Below, piece by piece: positions 6,134 through 7,225 of a DNA stretch of 7,225 nt. Both the position numbers and the translations under genes were made by a program. Location: NCBI GenBank assembly GCA_027293665.1, contig JAPUFN010000153.1:1-7225 (forward strand). Reading direction: 5' to 3'. Source of the stretch: Gammaproteobacteria bacterium (GTDB taxonomy: Bacteria > Pseudomonadota > Gammaproteobacteria > Pseudomonadales > Azotimanducaceae). Below the pieces are notes generated by a model. The model searched no databases, had not been told where the DNA came from, and saw only the letters and a list, made by a program, of their open reading frames with translations. Each line of letters starts with the position of its first letter. Positions within the stretch are counted from its first letter, which is position 1.

Positions 6134-6541
6134 ATGCCCGGCTCCGACATCAAACGCGCTGGCCTGAAAGTCACACTGCCAAGACTCAAGGTGTTGGAAG
6201 TTCTGGAAAACGCAGATCCGCATCACCTGAGCGCGGAAGACGTCTATAAAAAACTGATGGATTCGGATGATTCGGTAGGGCTGGCAACGGTCTACCGGGT
6301 ACTGACGCAATTCCAGTCCGCCGGAATCGTCGCGCGCCACAATTTCGACGACGGTCACTCCGTGTACGAACTCGCAAGCGACCAGCACCACGACCACATG
6401 GTGGACATCGATACCGGCACAGTTGTGGAGTTCGTCAACGAGCACATCGAAACCTTGCAGCGAGAAATCGCCACCGAGCATGGTTACGAGTTGGTCGATC
6501 ACGAGCTCGTTTTGTATGTCCGCAAGCGGCCGGTCTCTTGA
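6134..6541 (+). CDS. fur: Ferric uptake regulator Fur
   Basis: This 135-residue protein is a Fur-family repressor that binds AT-rich operators when loaded with Fe2+. The N-terminal winged helix has the Fur signature A-G-L-K-V-T-L-P-R-L-K (9-19) and recognition helix L-A-T-V-Y-R (50-55). Metal ligands are present: His31, Glu79, the H-H-D-H cluster (85-88), an acidic residue in the region of Glu106, and His123. The two cysteines that hold structural zinc in E. coli Fur are replaced (D-I-D-T, 91-94) and the protein contains no Cys at all; Pseudomonas Fur also lacks the full CxxC and has a similar short end. The ATG at 6134 is chosen for its GAGG at proper spacing; an in-frame ATG at 6119 is less likely, and the longer open frame upstream is antisense to the SDR. 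It precedes feoA on the same strand by 119 bases. Confidence 0.93.
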   Translation: MPGSDIKRAGLKVTLPRLKVLEVLENADPHHLSAEDVYKKLMDSDDSVGLATVYRVLTQFQSAGIVARHNFDDGHSVYELASDQHHDHMVDIDTGTVVEFVNEHIETLQREIATEHGYELVDHELVLYVRKRPVS

Positions 6542-6548
6542 AGAAGTG

Positions 6549-6579
6549 GCACGGCTGAGTACACCGCCGGCGGCCGTGC
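6549..6579 (+). other. Hairpin after fur (GCACGGC...GCCGTGC)
   Basis: A perfect 7-base inverted repeat (6549-6555 with 6573-6579), extendable by G-U pairs, begins seven bases after the fur stop. Its loop contains the GC palindrome CCGCCGGCGG (6564-6573). There is no T tract after it, so it is not a standard intrinsic terminator; it may stabilise the fur mRNA 3' end or help Rho-dependent termination. Confidence 0.35.
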
Positions 6580-6585
6580 TGCCGT

Positions 6586-6598
6586 CGGCGCCACGCCG
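6586..6598 (+). other. Small hairpin CGGCG-CCA-CGCCG upstream of feoA promoter
   Basis: A perfect 5-base stem with a 3-base loop sits just before the predicted feoA promoter. With the hairpin at 6549-6579 it could help separate the fur transcript from feoAB, but it too lacks a following T run. Confidence 0.25.
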
Positions 6599-6602
6599 TA
6601 GT

Positions 6603-6630
6603 TGCAAATGAGAATGATTTCCATTTAAAT
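6603..6630 (+). promoter_or_regulatory. Predicted feoAB promoter
   Basis: TTGCAA (6603-6608) as -35 and TTAAAT (6625-6630) as -10 are spaced by 16 bases, each matching four of six consensus positions. Transcription would begin near 6637, leaving a leader of about 24 bases before the feoA ATG. The Fur box covers the spacer, the classic arrangement for iron-dependent repression. Confidence 0.5.
6606..6626. promoter_or_regulatory. Fur box upstream of feoA
   Basis: The core TGAGAATGATTTCCA (6609-6623) matches 11 of the 14 defined positions of the 7-1-7 Fur consensus TGATAATNATTATCA. The flanks AAA on the left and TTT on the right extend the symmetry to 21 bases. It lies between the predicted -35 and -10 of feoAB and directly downstream of the fur gene itself. 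Iron-loaded Fur bound here would block feoAB transcription, as known for feo operons in other gammaproteobacteria. Confidence 0.75.
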
Positions 6631-6660
6631 GTAGGGTTCCTGTTGCCGTTTGTGGCAGTC

Positions 6661-6927
6661 ATGTCCCAGTCCCTCAGCGAACTCAAGGTCGGCGCCGTTG
6701 CCTGCGTTGTGGGCTACCGCGAAGACACTCCTTACAGCGCCCGCCTGCAGCGTCTGGGGCTGATTCCAGGTACGAAATTCAAACTGCAACGACTGGCTCC
6801 GCTGGGGGACCCGGTGGAGATCCGCTTCCGCGGATACTCTCTCGCGCTGCGACCGTCGGAAGCCGCCTGCCTGCTGCTCGACGTTGTGGAAGATGATGTG
6901 GAAGAAGATGTGGAACCTGCGTCATGA
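6661..6927 (+). CDS. feoA: Ferrous iron transport protein A (FeoA)
   Basis: This 88-residue small cytoplasmic protein has the SH3-like FeoA domain: S-L-S-E-L-K-V-G-A (4-12), then A-R-L-Q-R-L-G-L-I-P-G-T (27-38), and a final strand R-G-Y-S-L-A-L-R-P-S-E-A (about 58-69). FeoA associates with FeoB and supports Fe2+ uptake. The ATG at 6661 is preferred because it gives the usual family N-terminus and lies downstream of the predicted transcription start. A TTG at 6643 has AGGG in front of it, but that AGGG would fall at or before the transcription start. The C-terminus carries an acidic tail (V-E-D-D-V-E-E-D-V-E) encoded by a short 12-base tandem repeat. The stop overlaps the feoB start in ATGA (6924-6927), so the two are translationally coupled. 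Confidence 0.9.
   Translation: MSQSLSELKVGAVACVVGYREDTPYSARLQRLGLIPGTKFKLQRLAPLGDPVEIRFRGYSLALRPSEAACLLLDVVEDDVEEDVEPAS
6886..6921 (+). repeat. 12-base tandem repeat encoding the acidic tail of FeoA
   Basis: Units GTGGAAGATGAT (6886-6897) and GTGGAAGAAGAT (6898-6909) differ at one base, and a third, partial unit begins GTGGAA at 6910. They encode V-E-D-D, V-E-E-D and V-E-P. This looks like a local duplication that lengthened the FeoA C-terminus. Confidence 0.6.
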
Positions 6928-7225
6928 AGACTATCGCACTCGTTGGCAATCCCAACAGCGGCAAAACGACGCTCTTCAATGAGTTGACCGGCAGCCATCA
7001 GCGTGTCGGCAACTGGCCCGGGGTCACGGTAGAACGTAAATCCGGCGAGTACCGTCATGCTGCAAAGCAACTCTCCGTCGTCGACCTGCCAGGAACCTAC
7101 AGCCTCGAACCGGTGGGTGACGCGATCGATGAGAAGCTCGCGCGCGATTTCATCAGCGGCAGTGGGCTGGCGGCGGGCGAGCAACCGCCGGACGTCATCG
7201 TCAACGTGATCGATGCTTCCAGTCT
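6924..7225 (+). CDS. feoB: Ferrous iron transport protein B (FeoB), N-terminal part of G domain
   Basis: One hundred residues are visible before the window ends. The N-terminal GTPase domain is clear: G1 motif G-N-P-N-S-G-K-T (8-15), the switch I segment Q-R-V-G-N-W-P-G-V-T-V-E with the G2 Thr35, G3 D-L-P-G (54-57), and V-N-V-I-D-A-S leading into the next strand. The sequence closely follows E. coli FeoB, apart from a few extra residues (around G-L-A-A-G-E-Q-P-P, 81-89) before the I-V-N-V-I-D-A strand. FeoB is the inner-membrane Fe2+ transporter; its membrane segments lie beyond the right edge. The ATG overlaps the feoA stop. Expression is predicted to be repressed by Fur with iron through the box upstream of feoA. 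Confidence 0.95.
   Translation, partial: MKTIALVGNPNSGKTTLFNELTGSHQRVGNWPGVTVERKSGEYRHAAKQLSVVDLPGTYSLEPVGDAIDEKLARDFISGSGLAAGEQPPDVIVNVIDASS

Noticed and set aside
6549..6598. Rho-independent terminator for fur
   Set aside because: Stems are good but no T tract follows either one.
6643..6660. TTG start for feoA with AGGG upstream
   Set aside because: The AGGG would be at or before the predicted transcription start, and the ATG at 6661 gives the usual FeoA N-terminus; kept only as an alternative.
1..7225. CRISPR array, tRNA, rRNA, insertion sequence or phage genes
   Set aside because: No regularly spaced repeats, tRNA-like folds, transposase motifs or terminal inverted repeats were recognised on reading both strands.

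Overview
The window looks like chromosomal DNA of a moderately GC-rich gammaproteobacterium. The best taxonomic hints are the Fur protein, whose N-terminus (AGLKVTLPRLKVLEVL) is of the gammaproteobacterial type and whose short C-terminal end (LVLYVRKR) resembles Pseudomonas Fur, and a FeoB G domain close to the Escherichia type. No rRNA, tRNA, CRISPR array, insertion sequence or phage gene was seen. Genes are tightly packed, with two ATGA start/stop overlaps, two tail-to-tail overlaps and no gap longer than about 145 bases.

Layout: (1) 1-461, minus: the N-terminal part of a SxxK serine hydrolase (beta-lactamase/esterase family), running off the left edge. (2) 581-1621, plus: a PLP-dependent cysteine synthase, divergent from the hydrolase, whose 3' end overlaps the next gene by 61 bases. 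(3) 1561-3303, minus: a two-gene unit, an SMP-30/gluconolactonase-type protein followed by a PaaG-like crotonase. (4) 3391-4455, plus: a malate/L-lactate-type (LDH2 family) NAD(P)-dependent dehydrogenase, divergent from the SMP-30 gene. (5) 4443-5989, minus: a DHRS1-like short-chain dehydrogenase/reductase translationally coupled to a dienelactone hydrolase-family gene. (6) 6134-7225, plus: fur, then feoA and feoB, with a good Fur box between fur and feoA; feoB runs off the right edge.

Functionally there are two themes. Genes 3-5 hold five small-molecule enzymes (SMP-30 lactonase type, crotonase, 2-hydroxyacid-type dehydrogenase, DLH-type hydrolase, SDR), suggesting a catabolic patch for a lactone- or hydroxyacid-forming substrate; the substrate cannot be read from the sequence. 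The right end is a ferrous-iron uptake locus: Fur probably controls feoAB through the operator next to it. The most notable details are a cysteine-free Fur lacking the structural-zinc CxxC, an SDR lacking the usual catalytic Asn, a palindrome over the predicted SDR promoter, and a cysteine synthase with an added C-terminal tail encoded opposite the crotonase gene. I found nothing that clearly amounts to a new defence, mobile or RNA system.
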